NCBI GenBank assembly: GCA_002095305.1
Contig: MIEI01000045.1
Span: forward strand, 1 to 37,393
Direction of reading: 5' to 3'
Origin: Pantoea brenneri
GTDB lineage: Bacteria; Pseudomonadota; Gammaproteobacteria; Enterobacterales; Enterobacteriaceae
DNA: 37,393 bases
Shown: piece by piece, positions 9,912 to 17,856 of the stretch
Position numbering within the stretch: position 1 is the stretch's first letter
How the letters are laid out: every line of letters starts with the position of its first letter
Program-made: the position numbers and the translations under genes
Notes under the pieces: generated by a model
Database searches by the model: none
The model's input: only the letters and a program-made list of their open reading frames with translations
Told to the model about the DNA's origin: nothing

Positions 9912-11098
9912 TCACCACTCCTCTTTCTGCTTTGAAGAAAAAGAAAACGGCACGCTTCCGGCAGTGGTTCTCTGCTGGCGGCATGATCGTGATGGCGGTA
10001 ATGGTGATGCTGCTGCTGTTCTTTATCTGGGCATCAAATTTTGAGCTGGATGAAGTCACCGTCGGGGTAGGTAAGGTGATTCCCAGTTCGCATGAGCAGA
10101 TTATTCAGTCGCTGGAAGGCGGGATCCTGAAAGAGCTTAAGGTGCACGAAGGGGATGTGGTCGAGGCGGGCCAGGTCCTGGCGCTGCTGGATCCGACCCA
10201 GATCGACTCCGGCCTGCAGGAAAGTACCTCACGACTGCGCGCTGCGCTGGCAACCGCCGCGCGCTTACAGGCGGAAACCGCCGGTACCGAGCTGACATTT
10301 CCTGCTGAGGTGGGCGAGGATCCGGCGCTGGTGGCAGCCGAAACCGCGCTTTATCACTCGCGTCGTGAAAATCTGGAGAAGACGGTAAGCGGACTGCGTG
10401 AAGCGTTAAGCCTGGTTAACCGCGAGCTGCAGTTGACGTCGTCACTGGTTTCCAGAGGGGCGGCCAGTAACGTCGAAGTTCTGCGGCTCAAGCGCCAGGC
10501 TAATGAACTGAATAACAAACTCAGCGATGCCGAAAACCAGTATATCGTACGGGCGCGTGAGGAGCTGGCGAAAGCCAACGCGGAAGCGGCCTCGCAGCGC
10601 TCAATTATTATCGGGCGGGCCGATACGCTGAAGAGAACCGTTGTGGTCGCGCCGGTGAGAGGGATTGTGAAAGATATTGAAGTGAACACGGTGGGGGGCG
10701 TTATCCCGCAACGTGGCAACCTGATGGAGATCGTGCCGCTGGATGAACAGCTGATCATTGAAGCGCAGATCGCGCCGCGTGATGTGGCTTTTATCACCCC
10801 GGGTCAGCGCGCCGTGGTCAAGCTGACCGCGTATGACTTTAACATTTACGGCGGGCTGGAAGGAGAGGTTGCCTCGATATCGCCTGATACGATTCAGGAT
10901 GAGGTTCATCGCGACCAATATTTTTACCGTGTTTATATCCGGACCGATAAAGACTATCTGGTGAACAAAAAAGGGAAGCACTTTCCGGTTTATCCGGGAA
11001 TGATCGCCATGGGGGAGATCCATACCGGCAGCAAAACTATCATCGAGTATCTGCTCAAGCCGCTTAACCGGGCCCGCGAAGCGCTGCGCGAACGGTAA
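9908..11098 (+). CDS. HlyD-family periplasmic adaptor of the type I exporter
   Basis: Membrane fusion protein of 396 residues linking the ABC exporter to the outer-membrane channel. A short basic cytoplasmic tail is followed by one membrane helix (about 24-43), a lipoyl-like half-motif (IIQSLEGGILKELKVHEGD, about 65-83), a long predicted coiled-coil hairpin rich in Ala, Leu, Glu and Arg (about 105-240), the second lipoyl half (VVAPVRGIVKDIEVNTVGG) and the beta-barrel domain ending in GMIAMGEIHTGSKTIIEYLL, a hallmark of this family. It overlaps the ABC gene by four bases, so both are one operon. Confidence 0.95.
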   Translation: MITTPLSALKKKKTARFRQWFSAGGMIVMAVMVMLLLFFIWASNFELDEVTVGVGKVIPSSHEQIIQSLEGGILKELKVHEGDVVEAGQVLALLDPTQIDSGLQESTSRLRAALATAARLQAETAGTELTFPAEVGEDPALVAAETALYHSRRENLEKTVSGLREALSLVNRELQLTSSLVSRGAASNVEVLRLKRQANELNNKLSDAENQYIVRAREELAKANAEAASQRSIIIGRADTLKRTVVVAPVRGIVKDIEVNTVGGVIPQRGNLMEIVPLDEQLIIEAQIAPRDVAFITPGQRAVVKLTAYDFNIYGGLEGEVASISPDTIQDEVHRDQYFYRVYIRTDKDYLVNKKGKHFPVYPGMIAMGEIHTGSKTIIEYLLKPLNRAREALRER

Positions 11099-11119
11099 GC
11101 AAAGCCGTAACGCAGAAAT

Positions 11120-11143
11120 CCCCCACCGGGTTGGTGGTGGGGG
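11120..11143 (-). terminator. Hairpin between convergent exporter operon and tetR
   Basis: Perfect 8-bp stem CCCCCACC / GGTGGGGG with an 8-nt loop between two genes that end towards each other. No U-tract follows on the plus strand; on the minus strand the next bases (ATTTCTGCG) are only mildly T-rich. Probably a shared transcript end for the HlyD and TetR genes, weak as an intrinsic terminator. Confidence 0.35.
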
Positions 11144-11186
11144 TGAGAAACCCGATCGGGACGTGCCAGGCCCGATAACCCGGCGC

Positions 11187-11750
11187 TTAAGCCGGCAGCA
11201 GACCGGCAGCCTGATAATCGGTTATCAGCGCATCAAACAGCGAAATGTCGGAACGGCTGCGGGCCAGCAACTGTGCCCCGGCCACGGCGGCAAAAATGGC
11301 CCGCGCCCGTGCCTGACTCTGCTCCACGTCGGTCATGCCGGTTTCCTGCAATCGCGCAGCCAGCCAGGCAATATTCACCTCCGCAAAATGCTGCACCTCG
11401 GTCTTCACCGCCTCGGGAAGATCGTCATATTCTGCGGACATAAAGCTGCCCATACAGAGCCGGTTTTCGCTTTCCAGCGAACGGCGGAAAATATGCGGAT
11501 ACTGGCGCAGACAGGCCGCTGCATCCGGGTTTGATTCACGCAGTGCGTCAAGATCGGCGGCAGTATCTTCCCAGTAGCGTCGGGCAACCGCCGCCCCTAA
11601 TTCCGCCTTGCCAGGAAAATGGTGATAGATGCTGGCGGCTTTGATGCCGACTTCACTCGCCAGTTCGCGGAAGTTGAGGCCGACATAGCCATGGGCCTGC
11701 GCACTTTTACGTGCCGCCGACAGGATCGCTTCTTTTGCATTCTTACTCAT
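11187..11750 (-). CDS. TetR/AcrR-family repressor
   Basis: 187-residue repressor with an N-terminal helix-turn-helix: ILSAARKSAQAHGYVGLNFR, then ELASEVGIKAASIYHHFPGK with the conserved Y-H-H-F-x-x-K. The C-terminal ligand-binding part is helical, with Cys residues around positions 90 and 99. The gene is divergent from the amidase at 11854, with two near-identical palindromes between them, so it most likely represses both itself and the amidase. Nothing in the sequence identifies the ligand; the amide substrate or product of the neighbour is a reasonable guess. Start chosen at ATG, with AGGAGACAC just upstream on the minus strand. Confidence 0.93.
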   Translation of the reverse strand: MSKNAKEAILSAARKSAQAHGYVGLNFRELASEVGIKAASIYHHFPGKAELGAAVARRYWEDTAADLDALRESNPDAAACLRQYPHIFRRSLESENRLCMGSFMSAEYDDLPEAVKTEVQHFAEVNIAWLAARLQETGMTDVEQSQARARAIFAAVAGAQLLARSRSDISLFDALITDYQAAGLLPA

Positions 11751-11777
11751 AGTGTCTCCTCCGGTGAAGTCATTATC

Positions 11778-11795
11778 CTACCATCTGGCAGGTAG
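11778..11795. promoter_or_regulatory. TetR operator copy 1
   Basis: CTACC-N8-GGTAG inverted repeat, matching the core of copy 2 at 16 of 18 positions (shared pattern CTACCAWCTGRCAGGTAG). It lies just upstream of a TTGACA -35 box for the amidase and 28 bases from the tetR start, so it can control either direction. Confidence 0.7.
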
Positions 11796-11798
11796 TTA

Positions 11799-11827
11799 TT
11801 GACAGCGTAAAATAAGCGATCTACTGT
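11799..11827 (+). promoter_or_regulatory. Amidase promoter
   Basis: Perfect -35 TTGACA (11799-11804), 17-bp spacer, and a weaker -10 TACTGT (11822-11827). It sits exactly between the two operators; the start of transcription would fall inside operator 2. Confidence 0.55.
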
Positions 11828-11828
11828 T

Positions 11829-11852
11829 TACCTACCAACTGACAGGTAGGTA
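11829..11852. promoter_or_regulatory. TetR operator copy 2, overlapping the amidase ribosome-binding site
   Basis: TACCTACC-N8-GGTAGGTA perfect inverted repeat (8-bp arms). It starts one base after the -10 box and ends one base before the amidase ATG, so a bound repressor would block initiation directly. Its right arm also provides the AGGTAGG that serves as Shine-Dalgarno sequence. The centres of the two operators are 54 bp apart. Confidence 0.75.
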
Positions 11853-11853
11853 A

Positions 11854-13278
11854 ATGAAAATGCAAAATGAACTCTTTTTTAACGACGCGACTGAACTGGC
11901 TCAACTGATTCGCAACGGCGACGTTTCACCGGTGGAAGTGGTTAAAGCACACCTTGATCGCATTGAACAAACTAATCCGCAGGTTAATGCGATTGTCACG
12001 CTGGCGGAGAACGCACTGAGTGAGGCAAAAGCGGCTGAGCAGGCTGTCCGTTCAGGTCAGCCGCTGGGGCCTCTGCACGGCGTACCTTTTACCGTCAAAG
12101 ATTCGATTGATACCGCTGGTGTGATGACGCAGCGCGGATCGCCAATCTTCAGGCATCGTATGCCGTCGCAGGATGCTACCAGCGTGGCGCGGATGAAAGC
12201 GGCCGGCGGCATTCTGCTGGCTAAATCCAATCTGCCTGAATTCTCATACTGGATCGAAAGCGACAATTTACTCAGCGGCCGCACGAACAATCCCTGGGAC
12301 CTGACGCGCACGCCCGGCGGCTCTAGCGGGGGCGAATCTGCCGCCATCGCCGCCGGGATGTCGCCACTCGGACTGGGCACCGATCTGGCCATTTCTGTCC
12401 GTGGTCCGGCGTCTCAGACCGGTATCACCTCAATCAAAGCCACCCATGGCAGCATACCGATGACCGGTATCTGGCCGCGCGCACCGCGTCGTTTCTGGCA
12501 TGTCGGCCCGATGGCGCGCTCCGTACGCGACATAGCGCTCGCTTTCTCATTGCTGTCGGGCCCGGATGGGCAGGATGCTTTTGCTACCCGTGCCGCCCAT
12601 CCGCTATCCGATCATAGTGTCCAGCCTCGTCCGCTGCGGATTGGCTGGATGACCGGACCCGGCTTCGGTCCGGTTGATGCGGAAGTGGCGGCGGTGGTGA
12701 AAGCGGCGGCCGCGGCACTGCAACAGAGCGGGGTGCAGGTTGAGGAGGTGGGGATTGCCGCGCTGGAACGTGACTTTGCGCTGGACGTGTTCAACCGTCT
12801 GCACGTGATGGAGATGAAGCCTGCTTTTGCGGCAGCCGTGGCGGGCCGGGATCCGGCGGAAATCTATAAAATGGCCAGAACCATGCTGTCACTGCCCGAT
12901 ACGCCGCTGCAGGCGTACATCGAAGCGGAACAGGCAGCAGAGCGTATCCGCGATGGCTACGCCGATTACTTCTCACGTTATGATGCACTGATTACCCAGG
13001 TACTGCCGACGCCGGCGCATAAGCACGGGATTGAACAGCTGGTGATTGATGGGCAGACGGTGGATGTCAGCTGGCTGCAGGCGGCCACGGTCCCGCTTAA
13101 CGTGACCGGATTGCCAGGTATTGCCTTACCCTTTGGTCAGAGCAGTGAAGGCTTGCCGATCAACATTCAGATCACCGGGAAATGGCACGATGAAGCGACA
13201 ATTCTGGCTATTGCTGCCCGGCTTGAAGCATTAAGTCCGGTTGCGGGGCTGCATCCCAGACAGCTAACTGCAGAATAA
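11854..13278 (+). CDS. Amidase-signature-family amidohydrolase
   Basis: 474-residue enzyme of the amidase signature family, which hydrolyses carboxylic amides through a Ser-cisSer-Lys triad. Seen: catalytic Lys 82 in GVPFTVKDSID, cis-Ser 158 within TPGGSSGGESAA, and the probable nucleophile Ser 181 in LGTDLAISVRGPA. In most members the residues before the nucleophile are G-G (TDxGGSIR), which form the oxyanion hole; here they are A-I, an unusual change, so activity should not be taken for granted. Length and C-terminal LPINIQITGKWHDE are normal. A second in-frame ATG at 11860 is an alternative start. Likely induced through the adjacent TetR. Substrate unknown. Confidence 0.92.
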   Translation: MKMQNELFFNDATELAQLIRNGDVSPVEVVKAHLDRIEQTNPQVNAIVTLAENALSEAKAAEQAVRSGQPLGPLHGVPFTVKDSIDTAGVMTQRGSPIFRHRMPSQDATSVARMKAAGGILLAKSNLPEFSYWIESDNLLSGRTNNPWDLTRTPGGSSGGESAAIAAGMSPLGLGTDLAISVRGPASQTGITSIKATHGSIPMTGIWPRAPRRFWHVGPMARSVRDIALAFSLLSGPDGQDAFATRAAHPLSDHSVQPRPLRIGWMTGPGFGPVDAEVAAVVKAAAAALQQSGVQVEEVGIAALERDFALDVFNRLHVMEMKPAFAAAVAGRDPAEIYKMARTMLSLPDTPLQAYIEAEQAAERIRDGYADYFSRYDALITQVLPTPAHKHGIEQLVIDGQTVDVSWLQAATVPLNVTGLPGIALPFGQSSEGLPINIQITGKWHDEATILAIAARLEALSPVAGLHPRQLTAE

Positions 13279-13304
13279 TTCCACAGCACCGCAACGCGGC
13301 TGAC

Positions 13305-13334
13305 GACCCGCCGTCCCGGGAGAGACGGCGGGTC
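13305..13334. terminator. Long hairpin between convergent amidase and MBL genes
   Basis: Perfect 11-bp stem GACCCGCCGTC / GACGGCGGGTC with an 8-nt loop (CCGGGAGA). No U-tract on either strand, so it is either a transcript-stabilising 3' hairpin or a Rho-assisted end shared by the convergent genes. Confidence 0.4.
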
Positions 13335-13359
13335 AGGGCGCGTGAACAATGCGTTCAGC

Positions 13360-14210
13360 TTACCATTTCATTTCGCCGGTATTCACTTTGGCACTGAGTT
13401 CCAGTGACCCTTCTTCTGCCAGCTGTGGCCAGGTAGCTTTAACCGCGCTGATGACCTGCGATGAGGTTTTATATTGCGCCAGAGCCGCGTCAAAGCTTTT
13501 GAGGTAATTGAGGGTGAAATCTACCGCCTGACTCCCGGCCGGCGTTCGCCGAGGTAGTGCCCCGGAATGACATTTTTCGCCTTCAGCCCCTGCATTTCAG
13601 TCAGCACGTTGCGCCAGGCGGTGCGGCTTTGCACCGTCTGCGTATCGGCGGTCCAGACATGAATGCCGGATGAAATCGCCGTTCCACCCAGAATGGTCTT
13701 TTCCGACGGGACCCAGACGTAAGCGGCATATTCATCCGGATGACGCAACTCCAGCACTTCTCCATCGACGCTGAAGCGGGTTTGATCGGTGACTTTCGGC
13801 AGGGTCAGTTTATCCGGCGCGCCCTTCTTCATCTGCGGTCCCCAGTATTTCAGCTTGGCCTGATGCGTCTGCTGAATGTGTTTCACCACGCCCGGCGTCG
13901 CAACCACCTTCACGTCAGGATAGGCCTTCACAATCGGTTCCAGACCAAAATAAAAATCAGGATCGCCAGAGGTGATGACAATCTCTTTCAGCGTTTTACC
14001 GCTCCGTTTAATCATCTCAACCAGTTTTTCACCGTCAATGGTGCTGAACTGCGCATCGAAAAGAATGGCTTCTTTCGGTCCGCTCACCAGGGTTGAGGAA
14101 ACGGCGAAAATACCGTCGTGCTGCGGGTTGTAGGTTTCGAATTGCAGCGGGGCCGCCGTGGCGGCGGCCGAGGCCAGAATCAGCGTTAACGGTAACAGCG
14201 TGGTTTTCAT
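13360..14210 (-). pseudogene. Exported metallo-beta-lactamase-fold protein, frameshifted near its C-terminus
   Basis: Starts at ATG (complement 14210) after a good AGGATT site, with a signal peptide (MKTTLLPLTLILASAAATAA). The fold matches MBL proteins: N-terminal strands with TLVSGPKEAILFDAQFS, then IVITSGDPDFYFGLEPI in place of the usual HxHxDH metal motif, and VIPGHYLG near the end with a typical GH. Metal ligands are therefore partly missing (TSGDPDFYFG, not T-H-x-H-x-D-H), so it may be a non-hydrolytic relative. The continuous frame ends at 13521, but the family-like tail continues in another frame from about 13545 through AGSQAVDFTLNYL to ...NTGEMKW and a stop at 13360. Adding one A to GAACG at 13544-13547 (minus strand) restores a 283-residue protein. 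Confidence 0.8.
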
Positions 14211-14411
14211 TATTAATCCTCAGAGTAGCGGAAAAGGTTGCCTGACGAACTTCAGCGCAGTCACCGGTGGAGAATGCAGGCGTTACTGCTCGCTCATCCG
14301 CTGGCGCTTTATTTATCTGCACATCACCGGGCGCTATTTTACGGCTTTTGTTATCTGATAGAATTCCCGCAATCAGAGATGCTGAGTTTCATAAATCGTA
14401 CAGGTGATGAG

Positions 14412-15296
14412 ATGGATCGCGTGACAGCCGCGGCGGTGTTTAACCGGATATGTGAGTTGGGCAGCCTGAGCGCGGCGTCACGGGCGCTGGGCATTTCGCG
14501 GCCGATGGTCAGCCGCTATCTGGAAGAGATGGAAAAGTGGGCTGGGACGCGCCTGCTGCACCGTTCATCGCGTCGGTTGACTATCACCCCCGCCGGCGAG
14601 GCAATTTTGCTGCGAACCCGTCAGCTGGCGCGGCTTTCGGAAGAGATTGAGCAGGAATCGACGCAGGCGATGCCCGCCGGTACGCTGCGTATCGCCTGCG
14701 CGCATTTTACCGCGACTCACCTGGTCGGCCCGGCAATTCCTGATTTCCTTAGTCGCTATCCGGCGCTGCGTATTGAGCTGGAAATTAATAATCAACCGGT
14801 CAGCCTGATAGGCGAGCGCATCGATCTGGCGATCCGCATCACAGACGCGCCGGAGCCGGGTGCGATCGCGCGTCGTCTGGGCGAATGTCGTTCGGTACTT
14901 TGTGCCTCGCCGGGTTATCTGGCGAAACAGGGAACGCCACAGACGCCAGAGGCGTTATCGTCGCACAACTGTCTTTATTACAGCCGATTTGCCGGACAAA
15001 GCTGGCATTTTACGGCACCACAGGGTGAAAAGATCGCCGTGGCGGTCAGGGGGAATTTCAGTGCCGGCATCTCATCGCTGTTGTGTGATGCCGCCATTGC
15101 CGACTGCGGTGTGGCAATGGTGCCCGAGCAGGAAGCCCGCAGCAGCCTTGCTAGCGGCAAGCTGGTGCAGTTGCTCCCTGATTACCGGCCACAAACATTG
15201 GGTATCTGGGGACTTTATCTGTCGCGCGAGCACCAGTCCGCCGCGCTGCGGCTGTTTCTTGATGAGCTGTACAAAAGTATCGCTCAGGTAAGTTGA
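14412..15296 (+). CDS. LysR-family regulator
   Basis: 294 residues from ATG 14412, chosen because AGGTGATGAG lies just before it and this places the DNA-binding domain at the N-terminus; longer readings upstream add a non-family tail. Helix-turn-helix at about residues 17-45 (LSAASRALGISRPMVSRYLEEME), then LLHRSSRRLTITPAGE. The effector domain (about 90-290) has FTATHLVGPAIPDFLSRYP and IDLAIRI, typical of the subgroup near DsdC/AaeR-like regulators that ends with short C-termini. It is divergent from the MBL-fold gene, which it probably controls. Confidence 0.9.
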   Translation: MDRVTAAAVFNRICELGSLSAASRALGISRPMVSRYLEEMEKWAGTRLLHRSSRRLTITPAGEAILLRTRQLARLSEEIEQESTQAMPAGTLRIACAHFTATHLVGPAIPDFLSRYPALRIELEINNQPVSLIGERIDLAIRITDAPEPGAIARRLGECRSVLCASPGYLAKQGTPQTPEALSSHNCLYYSRFAGQSWHFTAPQGEKIAVAVRGNFSAGISSLLCDAAIADCGVAMVPEQEARSSLASGKLVQLLPDYRPQTLGIWGLYLSREHQSAALRLFLDELYKSIAQVS

Positions 15297-15717
15297 TTCA
15301 TTGATGCTGTCATCATGTGTTTATGCGCGCTGGCCAGCTTAAGGTAAAACAATTAACGCCTGATAATTAATAAAGTCAGCAGGTGCGTTACCAGAATGCG
15401 ATGTGGAAATGCTGTCGGTAATTTCTGCCTGTTTCATGATGCGTTTATTTAGATGCTCGGATAGAAGACCAGTCAGTAAACCGACATTTTATGGACTGCA
15501 TGAATAAGTAAATTTCAGATTGCGTTAAAAAATCAGCGGCTACGCTATACTTGATTTTGTTCAGTCATTTTCATTGTTTTATATTGCACGCCAGCGGTCG
15601 TCTGAATCTCTGGCTCTTTATCGCATCAAACCGTTTCTTTCCCAGTGTTTTTATCTCTGAGCTTAATGTATCGGTGCAGCTGCCGATAACAGGTATACAC
15701 ATCCAGGAGAATGCACA
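15297..15717. other. 421-bp intergenic region with a candidate sigma-S promoter
   Basis: No credible ORF. AT-rich in its second half. The only notable site is GCTATACTTG at 15545-15554, described separately. The last 165 bases would form the leader of the next gene and include a short CAGGAGAATGCAC ribosome-binding region. Confidence 0.6.
15545..15552 (+). promoter_or_regulatory. Candidate extended -10 (sigma-S-like) promoter
   Basis: GCTATACTT matches the CTATACT(T) extended -10 preferred by RpoS. No good -35 box at the right distance (TTGCGT at 15520 is 20 bp away), also typical for RpoS promoters. It would give the following small secreted protein a long 5' leader. Confidence 0.4.
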
Positions 15718-16029
15718 ATGAAATCATATCGGTATGCTTGTCTGGCGACACTGCTATTTACCCTGGCCGGCCCGTCTGCCAGCGCAGAGATGGCGTCATC
15801 TTCAGGTGCGATCGGCTTCAGTGGAGGAATATTCACGGCCTCCTGTAATATGAAAGTGATCCACAATCCTGCGACTTTTTATTGCTCCGATCCGCAGAAT
15901 GGCCAGACGGTAGTCCGCACCGCTGACCTGATGAAGTCGCAGTCACTCGACTCTCTGCCCGTGACTGTGGCGACGCACTGGCTTGATGCCGCTAAACGTA
16001 AAGGGATTGTTTCGGTCACTTATCTTTAA
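15718..16029 (+). CDS. Small secreted protein with a pilin-like/YehE-like N-terminus
   Basis: 103 residues. Signal peptide MKSYRYACLATLLFTLAGPS cut after SASA, leaving about 80 residues. The mature start GAIGFSGGIFTASCNM resembles the first strand of type 1 pilins (GxVxFxGxIxxxxC) and of the small E. coli YehE protein. Two Cys (about 43 and 56) could form a disulfide. It lacks the length and C-terminal strands of a full pilin, so it is not a structural fimbrial subunit on this evidence. No chaperone or usher gene is nearby. Good AGGAG at the right distance from ATG. Function not known. Confidence 0.75.
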   Translation: MKSYRYACLATLLFTLAGPSASAEMASSSGAIGFSGGIFTASCNMKVIHNPATFYCSDPQNGQTVVRTADLMKSQSLDSLPVTVATHWLDAAKRKGIVSVTYL

Positions 16030-16361
16030 ATGACGCCACTGTTGAGGTTATAAACAACTGCGGGTCAGCGCTGTGAATGACGCTGTCCCGTTTTGCCGGT
16101 TGTTATAGATAATAGATCCTCGCTTTGTACGGATTTCTTAATGTAAATCGGCAAGGTTGAATTGGCTTTTTATCAACCTGTTTGCCACGCGGGTTAATTC
16201 AGTCTTCATTACGGCTGAACGGGAGCTGTCACGCAATAAACGGCCTGTTAATAATTTCGTCAGGCTCGCCGCCAGAATAATGCAGCCTGAAGCCGGAACG
16301 GAAAAAATGGTGAGTTATTGAACAGCGCCCCTCCCTGGGCGTGTTGATGGAGAGCTTATAA
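16030..16361. other. 332-bp intergenic region
   Basis: Contains the terminator at 16061-16094, a 7-bp inverted repeat AGGTTGA / TCAACCT at 16154-16179 around a T-rich loop, and near 16327-16345 a short CGCCC/GGGCG hairpin just beyond the end of gabP. No ORF of interest. Confidence 0.5.
16061..16094 (+). terminator. Intrinsic terminator after the small secreted protein
   Basis: CGGGTCAGCG (16061-16070) pairs with CGCTGTCCCG (16081-16090) with one mismatch and is followed by TTTT. It lies 32 bases after the stop. Confidence 0.65.
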
Positions 16362-17777
16362 TCAGGAGTGATCGGAATAGTGCAGGGGATAAAACTTCGC
16401 GCTCTGCCGTTTCTCTCTTTTGCGGTGCAAAAGGTAGCTGGTGGCGATGATCACCAGCGTCAGCCCGCCGGTTGCCAGCAGTTCAGCCTGATGACGGTCA
16501 TCAAACAGCATCACCACCAGCACCGTAACGATAAACAGGATGGTGAACCAGGTGAGGCCGGGAAACAGCCACATCCGATAGCTCAGCACTTCACCCGCTT
16601 TTTCGCGTTTTTTACGCAGCACCAGATGCGAGGCGGCGATCACCAGGTAGACCAGCAGCGCAATAGCGCCGGAACTCGCCAGCAAAAACTCAAATACTAC
16701 GCTTGGGGCCAGATAGTTGGCGATCACCGCCAGAAAGGCGGCACCCGTAGAGAGCAGCACCGCAATCCACGGCGTGCCGCTGCGGTTGGTGCGGGAGGCG
16801 GCGGCGGGCGCATCTTTACGGCGTGACAGTGAATAGAGCATCCGCGATGAGGTATAGAGCGCCGAGTTGAGGCAACTGCACACCGCCATCAGCACCACCA
16901 GATCAACGATCAGCCTGGCGTGCGGGATGTTCATCGCCTGTAGCACCGTCTGCCAGGAACCCTGTTGCACCAGGCCCGGCGTATTCCACGGTACCAGCGC
17001 CACCACAAAGAATATCGACAGCAGATAAAACAGCGCGATACGCCAGATGACCGAGTTGGTTGCCTGGGTGATCTGCTTACCAGGATTCTTCGACTCGGCG
17101 GCGGCGATAGTCACAATCTCGGTGCCCATAAAGGAGAACATGGTGGTGAGGATCGCGGCCATTACCGCGCCCATTCCGTTCGGCATAAAGCCGTGGGTAT
17201 CATACAGATGTGACAGTCCCTGAGTCCCGCTGCCGGGCAACCACCCCAACACCGCCGCCGCCGCCACGCCGAGAAACAGAATAATGGCGGCGATTTTGAT
17301 CAGCGCAAACCAGAATTCAAACTCGCCATAATTTTTCACACTCAGCAAATTGGTCACGGTCAGAATAAGTGTGATGGCGAGAGTGAACTGCCAGATAGCC
17401 ACCTGTGGATACCAGGCATGCAGTATCGTTCCGGCCGCATTGGCCTCCAGCGGGATAACCAGCACCCAGAACCACCAGTAGAGCCAGCCGATGGTAAAGC
17501 CCGCCCAGCGGCCGAGCGCCTTGTCGGCATAGGTCGAAAACGAGCCGGAATCAGGCGATGCGACCGCCATCTCAGCCAGCATTCGCATAATCAGCACCAC
17601 CAACGCTCCGGCCGCCGCATAGGAAATTAATACTGCCGGTCCTGCCTCTGAAATGGCGTGGCCGGAGCCCACAAACAATCCAGCACCAATTACCCCGGCG
17701 ATGGAAAGCATCCTTACGTGGCGAGGCTTCAGATTTTGCGCAAGCGAATCATCATTCGCGTTGTGAGTCATTGTCAT
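16362..17777 (-). CDS. gabP: GABA permease
   Basis: 471-residue amino acid permease of the APC superfamily with about 12 membrane helices; imports 4-aminobutyrate across the inner membrane with protons. It matches E. coli GabP as I remember it along most of its length: MLSIAGVIGAGLFVGSG, MRMLAEMAVASPDSGSFSTY, IGWLYWWFWVLVIPLEANAA, MFSFMGTEIVTIAAAES and LNSALYTSSRMLYSLSRRKD. It lies 79 bases after gabT on the same strand, forming a gabT-gabP unit, with a REP-like hairpin between them. The substrate assignment is supported by both similarity and the gabT neighbour. Confidence 0.93.
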   Translation of the reverse strand: MTMTHNANDDSLAQNLKPRHVRMLSIAGVIGAGLFVGSGHAISEAGPAVLISYAAAGALVVLIMRMLAEMAVASPDSGSFSTYADKALGRWAGFTIGWLYWWFWVLVIPLEANAAGTILHAWYPQVAIWQFTLAITLILTVTNLLSVKNYGEFEFWFALIKIAAIILFLGVAAAAVLGWLPGSGTQGLSHLYDTHGFMPNGMGAVMAAILTTMFSFMGTEIVTIAAAESKNPGKQITQATNSVIWRIALFYLLSIFFVVALVPWNTPGLVQQGSWQTVLQAMNIPHARLIVDLVVLMAVCSCLNSALYTSSRMLYSLSRRKDAPAAASRTNRSGTPWIAVLLSTGAAFLAVIANYLAPSVVFEFLLASSGAIALLVYLVIAASHLVLRKKREKAGEVLSYRMWLFPGLTWFTILFIVTVLVVMLFDDRHQAELLATGGLTLVIIATSYLLHRKREKRQSAKFYPLHYSDHS

Positions 17778-17796
17778 GTCATCGTCTCCGACGCTG

Positions 17797-17818
17797 CGTC
17801 CGGGATGTGGCCCGGACG
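17797..17818. repeat. REP-like hairpin between gabT and gabP
   Basis: Perfect 8-bp stem CGTCCGGG / CCCGGACG with a 6-nt loop (ATGTGG), flanked by CTG and AGCAG that can extend pairing. Shape and G/C content resemble enterobacterial REP elements. In this position it could protect the gabT 3' end and lower gabP expression relative to gabT. Confidence 0.4.
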
Positions 17819-17856
17819 AGCAGGGGGATAGAACCCGGATGAATCAGCCGGGGGAA

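Noticed and set aside
7701..11098. Type I exporter as the microcin's dedicated export system
   Set aside because: Its peptidase-like domain lacks the catalytic Cys needed to cut a double-glycine leader, and it is 10 kb away beside its evident adhesin substrate.
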